From DASTCC01 sp035711465 (GTDB taxonomy: Bacteria > Acidobacteriota > Vicinamibacteria > Vicinamibacterales > SCN-69-37): 13,643 bases of DNA. A program made the position numbers and the translations under genes. Shown here piece after piece: positions 13,240-13,643 of the stretch. The DNA is taken from positions 1-13,643 of the forward strand of contig DASTCC010000068.1 in NCBI GenBank assembly GCA_035711465.1, written 5' to 3'. The notes under the pieces were generated by a model, which ran no database searches, was not told the origin of the DNA, and was given only the letters and a program-made list of their open reading frames with translations. How positions within the stretch are numbered: position 1 is the first letter of the stretch; each line of letters starts with the position of its first letter.

Positions 13240-13389
13240 CGCCTGCGGGCTTCCGGGGCGGGTCGGCGGCGCCAGCGCGCGCTCACCCGGCCCCGTGCAT
13301 CCGCTGCGGCGGCCCTAATGTGTATCACGACCAACAACGGCCTGCGTGATAAGGTGGAGCCCACGACCGGACAGTCTGGAGCGCCCAGC

Positions 13390-13643
13390 ATGTGGATTCG
13401 CCATGCATCAGCCATGCTTGTCGCCGGGTGCGCCCTCGTCACCGTCTCCGGCGCCGGGCCGGAACAATCCGAGGGGTCGCCGCTCGGCAGCGCGGTGACC
13501 GTCGAGTCATCGCCGGCGCCGGAGGGATCGGCGCAGCCTTACCTCTCGGTCGACCGGACCGGCCGCGTGCGGCTGAGCTGGCTCGCCCGGCGCGAGGGCG
13601 GCGGCCATCGATTCCAGTTCGCCGAGTTCCAGGGCTCGGACTG
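13390..13643 (+). CDS. N-terminus of a probable lipoprotein, possibly sialidase/BNR-like (truncated)
   Basis: The frame is open from the ATG at 13390 to the window end (84 full codons). GGAG at 13378-13381 lies eight bases before the ATG. The start MWIRHASAMLVAGC has a basic n-region, a short hydrophobic core and a lipobox LVAGC, so Cys14 may be lipidated. The following Ser/Pro/Glu-rich stretch leads to QPYLSVDRTGRVRLSWLAR and GHRFQFAEFQGSD. These resemble the first strands of exo-alpha-sialidase/BNR beta-propeller proteins, in which a value is compared with a measured sample. That family guess is weak because only about 60 mature residues are visible; any secreted beta-propeller is possible. 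The 164 bases between this gene and the peroxiredoxin hold no clear promoter that I can support. Confidence 0.6.
   Translation, partial: MWIRHASAMLVAGCALVTVSGAGPEQSEGSPLGSAVTVESSPAPEGSAQPYLSVDRTGRVRLSWLARREGGGHRFQFAEFQGSD

Noticed and set aside
13209..13349. 46-codon plus-strand frame ending in a CIRCGG zinc-knuckle-like segment
   Set aside because: It overlaps the 5' end of the peroxiredoxin, has only one CxxC pair and no ribosome site, and its composition is otherwise that of a shadow frame.
13321..13360. GATAAG (13348-13353) as a -10 element for the lipoprotein gene
   Set aside because: No -35 hexamer at an acceptable distance and the -10 match is only moderate.

Overview
The window is GC-rich chromosomal DNA with dense coding and short intergenic gaps. 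It looks like an Acidobacteriota genome, most likely the Vicinamibacteria/subdivision 6 side. This is inference. It rests on an 837-residue MacB/FtsX-type permease of the acidobacterial duplicated orphan permease (ADOP) kind with no ABC ATPase beside it, on many exported enzymes, and on short-unit inverted repeat tracts between genes. I see no rRNA, tRNA, CRISPR array, transposase or phage gene.

Left part (1-5201): a sensor histidine kinase enters from the left edge on the minus strand, complete at its N-terminus and cut inside the HisKA domain. Divergent from it are an exported SAM-methyltransferase-like protein and a secreted intradiol-dioxygenase-like protein. The latter faces the ADOP permease tail to tail across about 200 bp of imperfect octamer/heptamer repeats (consensus near TAATCGGG) in inverted orientation. 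The repeats start at the stop codons of both genes.

Central part (5287-10333), the most interesting: four same-strand genes encode (1) a two-TM protein with a long, probably cytoplasmic coiled coil; (2) an AAA+ ATPase with a degenerate N-terminal half and a complete C-terminal ATPase module; (3) a PspA/IM30-family protein, a bacterial relative of ESCRT-III; (4) a membrane-anchored protein joining an SsuA/NMT1-like solute-binding domain to a C-terminal OmpA-like peptidoglycan-binding domain. Genes 1/2 and 3/4 overlap by ATGA. The start of gene 1 and the gap before gene 3 share the element ATTC-N9-TACAATGACCG, a plausible common promoter. I infer an envelope maintenance or membrane-remodelling module, in which a membrane-bound coiled coil and an AAA+ motor serve a PspA polymer and gene 4 links the inner membrane to the cell wall.

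Right part (10334-13643): a heptamer inverted repeat (GGTGCTG units, then AGCACNN units, around a perfect apical hairpin) follows gene 4. Then come a Tat-exported FAD amine oxidase and a membrane-anchored von Willebrand A protein with an intact MIDAS, overlapping by GTGA. A hairpin terminator separates the VWA gene from a convergent single-cysteine peroxiredoxin. The window ends in the first 84 codons of a probable lipoprotein that may be sialidase/BNR-like.

Many long open frames lie antisense to these genes; I treat them as GC-driven shadows. Functional names come from motifs read by eye, not from database searches.
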